64,000 bases of DNA from Aplidium turbinatum. Taxonomy: Eukaryota > Chordata > Ascidiacea > Aplousobranchia > Polyclinidae. Positions 56,657-64,000 of this stretch are shown in pieces. The notes under the pieces were generated by a model, which was not told the DNA's origin, made no database searches, and saw only the letters and a list, made by a program, of their open reading frames with translations. Location: assembly GCA_918807975.1 (NCBI GenBank), contig OU964921.1:33878498-33942497 (forward strand), in the 5' to 3' direction. How positions within the stretch are numbered: position 1 is the stretch's first letter; every line of letters begins with the position of its first letter. Position numbers and translations under genes: made by a program.

Positions 56657-59600
56657 ATGGAAGGTGACGGTGGCCATCCGGTGTCTCGTACGCTTCCCGT
56701 TGGCAGCGGGACAGGGGGCGCTGCGTCTGGGGGTGGTGCGGCGGAACACCCGGGCGTTGGGCAGGTGTATCCTCAGGGGGTTCATGGCAGCCTTACCCAT
56801 GCTGATTCCAGTGCAGAAGCTGTGCTCAGGGACGTCAGACACAAAAAAAGAGAGGTGCTGCAGGGGGTTGGAGAATTAAGGAGAGGTCTCCCCATGGTAC
56901 ATGCTGAAGCGTTGCTAGAGCGGGCCTTGGTTGATATGGCGGAGTTAGAGGGCAACTTTGGAGAACTGTTAGAACTTGCGAATAAACTAAAGGATAGCAC
57001 TATGATATCTGAAGCTACAGAACAGGTCAGGTTAGAGATTGAGGAATTGAGACGTACTATAAAACAGAAGCAAATCTCCAAGGTAGATACAAAATTAGGT
57101 ACAATAAAAGGAAAATCAACCACCAGTGCCTCGAGTAGTCGCTCGCGCCGTTCAAAAGAAGAAGAGATTGAAATCCGGCTCGAAATGGAAAAGTTGCGGT
57201 GGGAAAAACAGATGCGGGTGAACAAAGCCAAAGCAGAGGAAGCCAAAGCCGAAGCAGAGGAAGCCGAAGCCAGAGCCGAAATTGAAATGCAGATCAAGGC
57301 AGCCGAACTGAGAGCAAGGCAAAGTAAGCTTGACTTGTTTTCACAATGTGGATCGGACCAAGGGTCGGAGCGCGGGCAACGACGGCCTACGGCCAGTAGT
57401 CTCGGAGTCACCGACTACATCCCTACAGCGATAGAAAAGGTCCAGAGGTGGGACGCTGACATTATCAATCCGCCTGGGAGATCCCATGACATTCATGGGG
57501 CCGCTAGCATAGATGCCCAACCTAAACAGAGCCAGGCTAAACAGGAGAATTTAATGGAACCGCCACATAGAGAAACTCCCCTAAGAAAGCTCTTTCCAGG
57601 AAACGCCCTCACAAACAAGTATAGAACGTGGACTAAAGATAATTTTTTGGCAAAACCGCCCGGGGGGACCCATGGGGCCGCTGAAAGAGAACCTCATTAT
57701 GATTATCAACGTGATTTTTATAGAGAGAAGGTTGTGAAACCGTCACAAACATGCCCCTTAACTGTAAGGAAAGATCTTAGAGGTGAGAGATGTAATTCAC
57801 CACTAGTTAAAGATGATGGCCGTGAAACTAGACATGTTATGACATCCCCGCCAGGGCTTAATGCAAACAGAGGTGCTGAGGATCAACAAAACTGGTTCTA
57901 TAAATATCATAATTGTCGCACTTTCTATGACAGGGCCGCATTGATCAACTATGACGGCAACAACATGCCATTTATATTTTTTAAAAACCGTATTGAATCA
58001 CTAATGGAGAGTTGCCCATTTGAGGGAAATCGGCTGACTTTGCTACAGGCAGCCTGCGTACGTAGCGCCGCGCAAACCATCTCAAACTTAGCATCGGATA
58101 CTTCTGGTTGGAGCGAAAAGGAAAGGATCGATATGTCGCTGGATCGCTTGTCCCAGCGCTTTGGTGTTAGAGGCGGATTTCTCGCGGAGCCGGAGATTCG
58201 GCGGATACGGCATGGCAATAAATTATCTGGGATGTCATCATCCTCAATAAAGGAATTCAAAGACGAGCTGGCTCAGTGTACCCTCTTCGCTAGAGCGTAT
58301 AACCAGCGTCATCAGCTAGAAGGACGTTTTGTACTAGACTTAGCAGGTCGATTACCTGGATATGCGAAGAAAGACTTTTTGTACTATCTGAAAGAGCAAT
58401 ATGGTAGCACCGAGGAACCAAGCTTCCAAAGCCTAATGGATTTCGTAAATTGCGAAGAGACGTGTCGCTCTACGGACTTCGCCATACGCTTAATGGAGGA
58501 AGTCGTTGCTAGAAAAGATACAAAACGGTCGGCAAGTGATAATCACATTATGCGTATTCGTCAAACCTCAGCACAGCCTGTCAGAAATGTCACCCAAGGT
58601 AGCAGTCGCGGGTCTGGCTTTAGTTCTGGGAGCCGAGAAGAAACGTTTGGTAGCCGCTCCTTTGAGGGTACGAGGAAGGACATACTTTGTATCTATTGTG
58701 AGAGTAGGAATAAGCAAGAGCGTCACAGACTACCCAATTGTCCTGAGTTCCTAAACTTGACGCCGTCGCGACGCCGAGATGTCATCGCCACGACTGGTCG
58801 TTGTCTAAACTGCCTACGTCTAGGACACGAAGCAAAAAACTGCACCCAATCATGTAATTGTAGGCGCTGCGGCGAACATTTCCGATTTAAGCACTATTAT
58901 CTACTGCACGACGCTTATGTGAATCCTCAAGGAACATCGGGCAATGGCAATGATCTTAAAACGGCACCTGCCGTCACTAATCGTAGCGTAAGCATCGCTC
59001 ATAAGAGGGCAGTGTTTAATCGTGTCACGGCTGCGCGGGTCATAAACCCATCTAATGGAGAGACCACTCTGGTTTACTGTCAACACGACCCAGGCTCTCA
59101 GCTCACATTTGTTTCAAGCCGATTGGCTAAAGAATTGTATCTAAAAGCCACGGATAATGCATCCTTCCGCATGGACACTCTAGCAGGCAAACAAGAAATA
59201 CACTCTGATCTGGTTAAATTTAATATCCAATCCTTAGTTACTGACGAACTGTATGGTGATGTGGAAGCAGTGGTAAATGCACCTTGGAGTGACCATGTCG
59301 AAACATTGCCGCAGCATCAAGACTTAAATAGGTTTTCACATTTCGATAATGTTGAATTGATTTCGTTACCTAACAAAATGTCGGTCGATATTCTAATCGG
59401 GAATGACCATGCTTACTTGATGCGAGTATTAGAAGAACGTGTTGGCATGACTCGGGAAGAGCCCCATGCTATTTTAACCCCACTGGGCTGGCTGGCTAGT
59501 GGAGGTCGAGGTTCTATGATCTCTGGTGATTCTAAAGTACGTCGTGTTGCCATTAATGGTAACGTCGCTGAGGAGTCACTTAGTCTTGACAGTTTTGATG

Positions 59601-62600
59601 CGCAGGAGATTGAAATCAGTCGTTTAAAACATGTAATAAAGGATTTAACCCTAACAGATGAAACGATAGAACTGTCCCGCAATGATGTCATAGCACAAAA
59701 ATTTGTTGAGACGCAAATGAAAGTTGAAGATGGGAGATTTGAAATGCCCGTACCTTTAAAAACCGACTTTGAATTACCGGATAACCACTCTTTGGCTTTT
59801 GACCGTGTTCTGAGCTTACGACGAAAGGCTTTAAAGCAATTTGATGTTCGAATATTCTTAGTAGAAACGATGACTGAAATGCAGTCCAGTGAGTACATTG
59901 AGCCGGTAAAAGACGATGACTCATCAGCATGTGTGTGGTACTTACCATATTTTGTGACATCCCAAGCAAAAAAGCGAGTGGTATATGACGGCAAATCTGA
60001 GTTTAAGGGTAGGTGTGTTAATGATGTGATTTTGTCGGGCCCAGACATATTAAACCCTTTAACACAAGTTCTGGCTCGCTTTAGATTGGGAAAGTTTGGC
60101 CTAATGGCAGACCTAACCAAGTGCTTCTTCCAGATTCAATTACCAATGGAACAACGCGACTTGTTCCGTTTGCTGTGGTTTGAGAATAATGATATCGAAA
60201 AGGGCAAAGTAATTCCGTTTAGATTTTGTGTACACCCTTGGGGAATTAAAAGCAGTCCATACGTCGCCTGCTTAGCCATTCAAAAGATGATTGAACAAAA
60301 CCCCACTGGAGCCAGTGACCTGACCCTGCGTGCCATTCGAAAAAATATGTATATGGACGATCTGATATTCTCTGGAAATAGCCTTGATGAGGTCAGTGAG
60401 ATTGCTAAACAAGCCATTGACTTGTTCGATAGCCGAGGCTTTAGTTTGGTGAAATGGAGTGCCAACAAAGGGGCGTTGGATGTTTTGTCGGACTTTAAAA
60501 AAGAGATGCTGGCTTCCTCCTTTCGCGATGTCGACCTCGAAAAAGACGACACAGACTTACCAGTAGCAAAAACTCTAGGTTGTGTGTGGCAAACCGAGTC
60601 AGATTCATTCTTCATTAAGTGCTCTCTCCAACCTTTAGAGAAGTACACACGTCGCTCAATGTTAAGCCAACTTGGCCAAAATTTCGATCCACTAGGGTTC
60701 GGCGCTCCATTCTTCCTTAAAGCTAAGTTAATTCTGCAGCGTTTGGCTATTGAAGGCCTCGATTGGGACACCGAAGTGCCACAAAGCTACATAAAAGAGT
60801 GGAAGTCGTGGATTCATTCATTAGATTTACTAAAAGAATTTTCCATACCTAGATGGTATTTTGTAAACACAGAGCCGTGTTGTGCAGACGATGATATCGT
60901 ATATCAGTTACATGGATTCAGTGATGCCTCCAATCACTCCTTTGCCTCCGTTGTGTATATACGTAGGCTGTGTAACGGAGTCCCTTGCGTATCCTTCGTT
61001 TTTGGCAAAAGTAGGGTTGTCCTCAAGCATCAAAGTGCATGGCCGATTGCCAGAAAGGAGCTTGTAGCCGCGCTTAATACTACGGAACTGTTAAACCAGG
61101 CAGCTAATGCACTACACCTGCCTGATCTTAGAAAACATTTCTGGTGTGACTCGAATACTGTCCTTCAGTGGATCAGAAATCCTGATTTACGATTATGCAA
61201 GTTTGTTACTCGTAGGTTAAATCGTATTTTACTCTTGTCAGAGGTGAGAGAATGGCATTTTTGTCCGACACATCTCAACTCGGCAGACGTTGGAACCAGA
61301 CCGAATGCCATCACCAAAACAGGTTCCAGAGAGATGTGGTTGAGCGGTCCATCTTTTCTCATGCAGGAGGGCGAGGTCCCAACGGTGAATGGAGCAGATG
61401 CTGCTATTCGTAAAATGGAACTGTCGCCGGCGATAACGGTAAGTGAAAATGCAACTGCTGGCTCCATTAGCAAGATGATCGAAACCGCACCTACTTTGTA
61501 CGTGTTGAAAAAAAGAGCCGCCTATCTTGTAGCTTTCACGGAGTTCATTGTATCCAAATGCAAGAAACATGGGTATGTAAAACCAAAGTTAAATGCATCC
61601 TATCTTGAGGACGCTTTAAATAGGGTTGTTTCTTACGTACAAAAAGTAGTGTATAGAGATTTGTTAAGTTGTGACGGCCTGCCGGAGTCGATCGATGTGG
61701 TAACAAAACGTCTTGCTTCGAGCGAAGCTGGCGCTGATAAACAGTGCCTGAAGGAGTTGCGCTCTCTAAAAAAGTATCGTCCTTGTGTGGACACACGGGG
61801 GAGACTTCGTATTGAAGGTCGATTGAGTAAGTCTCCCGAAATAACTGTCGATGCGAAGCATCCTCTTATTTTGCCTTCGAGGCACGCATTGACACGGCTA
61901 GTTGTCCTTGACGCTCATTGTGATAGCTATCACTGTGGTGTGCAACAGACACTGTTATCTACTCGTCAACGTTTTTGGATTGCAAACGGTAATTCCTCGG
62001 TGAAACACTATTTGCATGACTGCGCTCCATGTGCCTTAGAGAAAGCGAAGCCTATCAGGCAGCTTATGTCGGATATACCATTACCACGAACCACGGCCTA
62101 TAACAAACCCTTCTTCAACAGTGGCGTAGATTATTTTGGTCCAATGACGTTTGTGGAAGGAAGAAGCCAAAAGAAAGCATGGGGATTGTTATTTACCTGT
62201 CTTGCGAGTAGAGCAATCCATGTGGAACTTGTGACGTCACTATCTTACAGTGAATTTGTTTTAGCATTTACCAGATTTGTAGACTTGCGTGGATCTATAC
62301 GTAACATGTACTCAGATAACGGGACCACATTTCAAGCGGCAGCTAAAAGACTACCAGAAATTTTGGAGTCTTCTGAAATTCAAACTTCTTTGCGAAAAAA
62401 GGGAATTAACTGGGAGTTCATTCCTCCGTATGCCCCGGCCCAGGGAGGGGCCTGGGAAGCAATGGTCAAGCAATTCAAAATTGCCTTTTCCCACGTTATT
62501 GGGAACTCATCACGGAAACCCAACTTTGTTGAACTTCTTACATTTACTGGTAGTGCCACAAGAATAGTCAACGAAAGACCTTTAGTCCCTGTCTGTGATG

Positions 62601-63040
62601 ACCCTAAGGATTCTACTGTTATCACCCCAGCCGCCCTCCTTAACCCATTCTTGAGCCCATTTTCATCAGTAGGAAATCCTCATGACCGAGATGAGTTACG
62701 GAGAGACTATAGGTACAACCTGGCTCTATCTCACAGTTTCTGGGAGAAATGGATCTCTTTCTATTTACCTTCCCTGCAGGGTAGAAAAAAGTGGGCCAGT
62801 TTGGTGGAAAACCTACAGCCTGGCCAATTAGTGGTGGTTGGTTCTCCAGAAGATATAACTAAGAGAGGAAGGTACCGTCTGGGGAGAGTCCATGAGATCA
62901 TCCCCCAAATTAGAAAAGGAAAACCGATTGTCAGGCGCGTCAGGGTGGCAGTCTCAGTGGTGGATGAGGCATCGGGTGAGGTCAAAGTGGACCTGGTCCT
63001 AAGGGATATATCGTGCGTTGCTCCTGTGGGAAATGCTTGA
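56657..63040 (+). CDS. gag-pol: BEL/Pao Gag-Pol polyprotein, 2127 aa
   Basis: One frame carries the standard BEL/Pao order: a disordered, coiled-coil-bearing Gag start; a DUF1759-like capsid region (roughly 430-620); a Cys/His zinc-knuckle region (about 675-755, with CLNCLRLGHEAKNC); a DUF1758-type aspartic protease (about 800-960); reverse transcriptase with YMDD near residue 1232; an RNase H region; an H2C2 zinc-binding and rve integrase core (about 1750-1980, with SGVDYFGP and YSDNGTTF); and a DUF5641 C-terminus. Gag and Pol are fused in a single frame, as is common in this family. It encodes replication proteins of a virus-like element, not a host function. The frame looks whole. Confidence 0.93.
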   Translation: MEGDGGHPVSRTLPVGSGTGGAASGGGAAEHPGVGQVYPQGVHGSLTHADSSAEAVLRDVRHKKREVLQGVGELRRGLPMVHAEALLERALVDMAELEGNFGELLELANKLKDSTMISEATEQVRLEIEELRRTIKQKQISKVDTKLGTIKGKSTTSASSSRSRRSKEEEIEIRLEMEKLRWEKQMRVNKAKAEEAKAEAEEAEARAEIEMQIKAAELRARQSKLDLFSQCGSDQGSERGQRRPTASSLGVTDYIPTAIEKVQRWDADIINPPGRSHDIHGAASIDAQPKQSQAKQENLMEPPHRETPLRKLFPGNALTNKYRTWTKDNFLAKPPGGTHGAAEREPHYDYQRDFYREKVVKPSQTCPLTVRKDLRGERCNSPLVKDDGRETRHVMTSPPGLNANRGAEDQQNWFYKYHNCRTFYDRAALINYDGNNMPFIFFKNRIESLMESCPFEGNRLTLLQAACVRSAAQTISNLASDTSGWSEKERIDMSLDRLSQRFGVRGGFLAEPEIRRIRHGNKLSGMSSSSIKEFKDELAQCTLFARAYNQRHQLEGRFVLDLAGRLPGYAKKDFLYYLKEQYGSTEEPSFQSLMDFVNCEETCRSTDFAIRLMEEVVARKDTKRSASDNHIMRIRQTSAQPVRNVTQGSSRGSGFSSGSREETFGSRSFEGTRKDILCIYCESRNKQERHRLPNCPEFLNLTPSRRRDVIATTGRCLNCLRLGHEAKNCTQSCNCRRCGEHFRFKHYYLLHDAYVNPQGTSGNGNDLKTAPAVTNRSVSIAHKRAVFNRVTAARVINPSNGETTLVYCQHDPGSQLTFVSSRLAKELYLKATDNASFRMDTLAGKQEIHSDLVKFNIQSLVTDELYGDVEAVVNAPWSDHVETLPQHQDLNRFSHFDNVELISLPNKMSVDILIGNDHAYLMRVLEERVGMTREEPHAILTPLGWLASGGRGSMISGDSKVRRVAINGNVAEESLSLDSFDAQEIEISRLKHVIKDLTLTDETIELSRNDVIAQKFVETQMKVEDGRFEMPVPLKTDFELPDNHSLAFDRVLSLRRKALKQFDVRIFLVETMTEMQSSEYIEPVKDDDSSACVWYLPYFVTSQAKKRVVYDGKSEFKGRCVNDVILSGPDILNPLTQVLARFRLGKFGLMADLTKCFFQIQLPMEQRDLFRLLWFENNDIEKGKVIPFRFCVHPWGIKSSPYVACLAIQKMIEQNPTGASDLTLRAIRKNMYMDDLIFSGNSLDEVSEIAKQAIDLFDSRGFSLVKWSANKGALDVLSDFKKEMLASSFRDVDLEKDDTDLPVAKTLGCVWQTESDSFFIKCSLQPLEKYTRRSMLSQLGQNFDPLGFGAPFFLKAKLILQRLAIEGLDWDTEVPQSYIKEWKSWIHSLDLLKEFSIPRWYFVNTEPCCADDDIVYQLHGFSDASNHSFASVVYIRRLCNGVPCVSFVFGKSRVVLKHQSAWPIARKELVAALNTTELLNQAANALHLPDLRKHFWCDSNTVLQWIRNPDLRLCKFVTRRLNRILLLSEVREWHFCPTHLNSADVGTRPNAITKTGSREMWLSGPSFLMQEGEVPTVNGADAAIRKMELSPAITVSENATAGSISKMIETAPTLYVLKKRAAYLVAFTEFIVSKCKKHGYVKPKLNASYLEDALNRVVSYVQKVVYRDLLSCDGLPESIDVVTKRLASSEAGADKQCLKELRSLKKYRPCVDTRGRLRIEGRLSKSPEITVDAKHPLILPSRHALTRLVVLDAHCDSYHCGVQQTLLSTRQRFWIANGNSSVKHYLHDCAPCALEKAKPIRQLMSDIPLPRTTAYNKPFFNSGVDYFGPMTFVEGRSQKKAWGLLFTCLASRAIHVELVTSLSYSEFVLAFTRFVDLRGSIRNMYSDNGTTFQAAAKRLPEILESSEIQTSLRKKGINWEFIPPYAPAQGGAWEAMVKQFKIAFSHVIGNSSRKPNFVELLTFTGSATRIVNERPLVPVCDDPKDSTVITPAALLNPFLSPFSSVGNPHDRDELRRDYRYNLALSHSFWEKWISFYLPSLQGRKKWASLVENLQPGQLVVVGSPEDITKRGRYRLGRVHEIIPQIRKGKPIVRRVRVAVSVVDEASGEVKVDLVLRDISCVAPVGNA

Positions 63041-63668
63041 CTGCGTTCAGGACCCGGCCACGCCCTGGTCTGTTGTTAGCTGGTGTCGTCGAGGCATCTG
63101 TACCACCCTTGCCTTTCATTTAAATTTGTAGTGTATTGTAGATATGTACCGCGCAAATCTGTTATTAACCTGCGTATTTCTATGTGTCATCCGCAGGACT
63201 CCAATATGCGTAACTCAACAACATGTCTTAGTAACGTATGCTCTACAGCAATCTCAGTCATCGGCCTCGTTATAAGTAGCTAGTTAGTTAGGCCTACTGT
63301 GTAATGCATTTGATTTGTTTGCTACTGTGTGTTTCATGCAAATGATGTAAATGCTAACCGTGTAAGTATTCGCAAGCGATCTCAGTAATTTGCGTCATTA
63401 TAAGTAGCTAGTTAGGTACTGTGTAGTGCGTCTGAGTTGTTTGCTACTATGTGTGTCTCATGAAGCTAACGTAGATATTAATCGTTAATCGTGTAAGTAT
63501 TCGCCAGGCCATTGTGGCCAGGGTGTCCAAGTGCCTTGCACTGCTATCAAAAGATAATCACCGTTTTTGTGTAGTTTTAATGTACATACTTTCTGTGTAT
63601 TGCATGTCGGGAATCGACCCTTCTACTTCAACCTTTATTTAATTATGTGCCATAATTAGGGGCCGCAA
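63041..63668 (+). other. non-coding segment between Gag-Pol and 3' LTR
   Basis: No envelope-like frame. Two diverged direct repeats about 128 bp apart each begin with ataagtagctagttag (63272 and 63400). A purine-rich stretch (aggggccgcaa) directly before the LTR at 63669 is the likely polypurine tract. Confidence 0.7.
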
Positions 63669-64000
63669 TGTTCCGGCGGGTCGATTGCCCTCTTGATTAG
63701 AATTGAAATTGTGATGAATTTTGTAACTTGGTTGGTTGAATTAAGCAACGTTGAATTTGCGTTCTTTCACTGTTATACGTTACGTGGCCCGCCTTCTGAC
63801 CAAGACGTTTAATTTCTGATTGTCGCATTTGCCGCGTGCCGGGAGCCGTGGTTTCTGGAGAGTATTTGCCATTGTGTGTTGAGTTTCATTTCATTATCGA
63901 AAAAAGCAAGCTAGAGAAATGAATGTGTACCACGGATTTAAGTTGTCGTGTTAAAGCCATTGTAAGTTTATACAAAATCAAGTTTTTATCCCAACTCGCT
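63669..64000 (+). repeat. 3' LTR of the BEL/Pao element (partial)
   Basis: Starts tgttccggcgggtcgatt and matches 55784-56115 throughout the visible 332 bases. The remainder lies beyond the window. Confidence 0.95.

Larger units (their letters stand above)
55784..64000 (+). mobile_element. BEL/Pao LTR retrotransposon, looks whole, cut by the window edge
   Basis: A 5' LTR starts at 55784, an untranslated leader follows, one long Gag-Pol frame spans 56657-63040, and the 3' LTR starts at 63669 and runs off the edge. The two LTRs match over every one of the 332 visible bases by eye, so the insertion is recent on an evolutionary scale. No envelope frame is seen between the Gag-Pol stop and the 3' LTR. 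The 3' end and target duplication lie outside the window. No breaks were seen in the part shown. Confidence 0.95.

Noticed and set aside
56782-57411. 209-aa - strand frame opposite the BEL Gag region
   Set aside because: It is a shadow frame caused by the codon pattern of the real + strand gene; Ser/Ala-rich and without motifs. The same applies to the - strand frames at 59413-60120 and 60280-60771.

Overview
The window is a 64 kb piece of an AT-rich animal genome. It has spliced genes with short GT-AG introns, a BEL/Pao LTR element, Penelope-like elements, LINE fragments, tRNA-derived SINEs and many cut-and-paste transposons of the hAT, Mutator-like and Harbinger types. The host gene content (an EVC2/limbin-like gene and an SLC41 magnesium transporter), intron sizes and repeat mix suggest an invertebrate deuterostome, possibly a tunicate. 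The species cannot be named from the sequence.

Layout. 1-7050: AT-rich sequence with a 0.9 kb Mutator-type foldback (3801-4701), a tRNA-derived SINE (about 5465-5775) and a 0.9 kb hAT relic (5946-6853). 7054-25743, + strand: a 20-exon gene for a single-pass membrane, coiled-coil protein that best fits EVC2/limbin, a Hedgehog-pathway component at the base of the cilium. All splice phases agree across the 20 exons. Its introns hold hAT and Penelope-derived pieces and, in intron 12, a 6 kb hAT element (15084-21060) with an intact 694-aa transposase gene on the opposite strand. 25744-35627: mostly unassigned, with an uncharacterised 369-aa reading frame (31256-32365), a possible 77-aa frame on the - strand, one MITE and two SINE types. 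35628-45022, - strand: a complete eight-exon SLC41 gene (572 aa), with three transposon insertions in its introns. 45700-54800: a dense nest of elements. A 4.4 kb transposon (46807-51177) sits inside a small HTH-psq/CENPB-like reading frame and itself contains a Mutator-type foldback that contains a further element. 55784-64000 (edge): a BEL/Pao LTR retrotransposon with one long Gag-Pol frame and LTRs that match over all the visible part; it looks whole and young.

The two host genes are not obviously linked in function. The strongest new observations concern mobile DNA: (a) two elements ending in TAGGGTGG/TAGGCTGG with 8-bp target duplications that carry remnants of RNase-H-like or zinc-finger proteins of uncertain superfamily; (b) an insertion whose empty site can be read exactly from the target duplication; (c) small MITEs sharing subterminal sequence with the intact hAT element; (d) a tRNA-like, Pol III-type unit inside a Mutator-type MITE. 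No microbial defence system, CRISPR array or rRNA is present, and I found no clear novel cellular system beyond the uncharacterised 369-aa frame.
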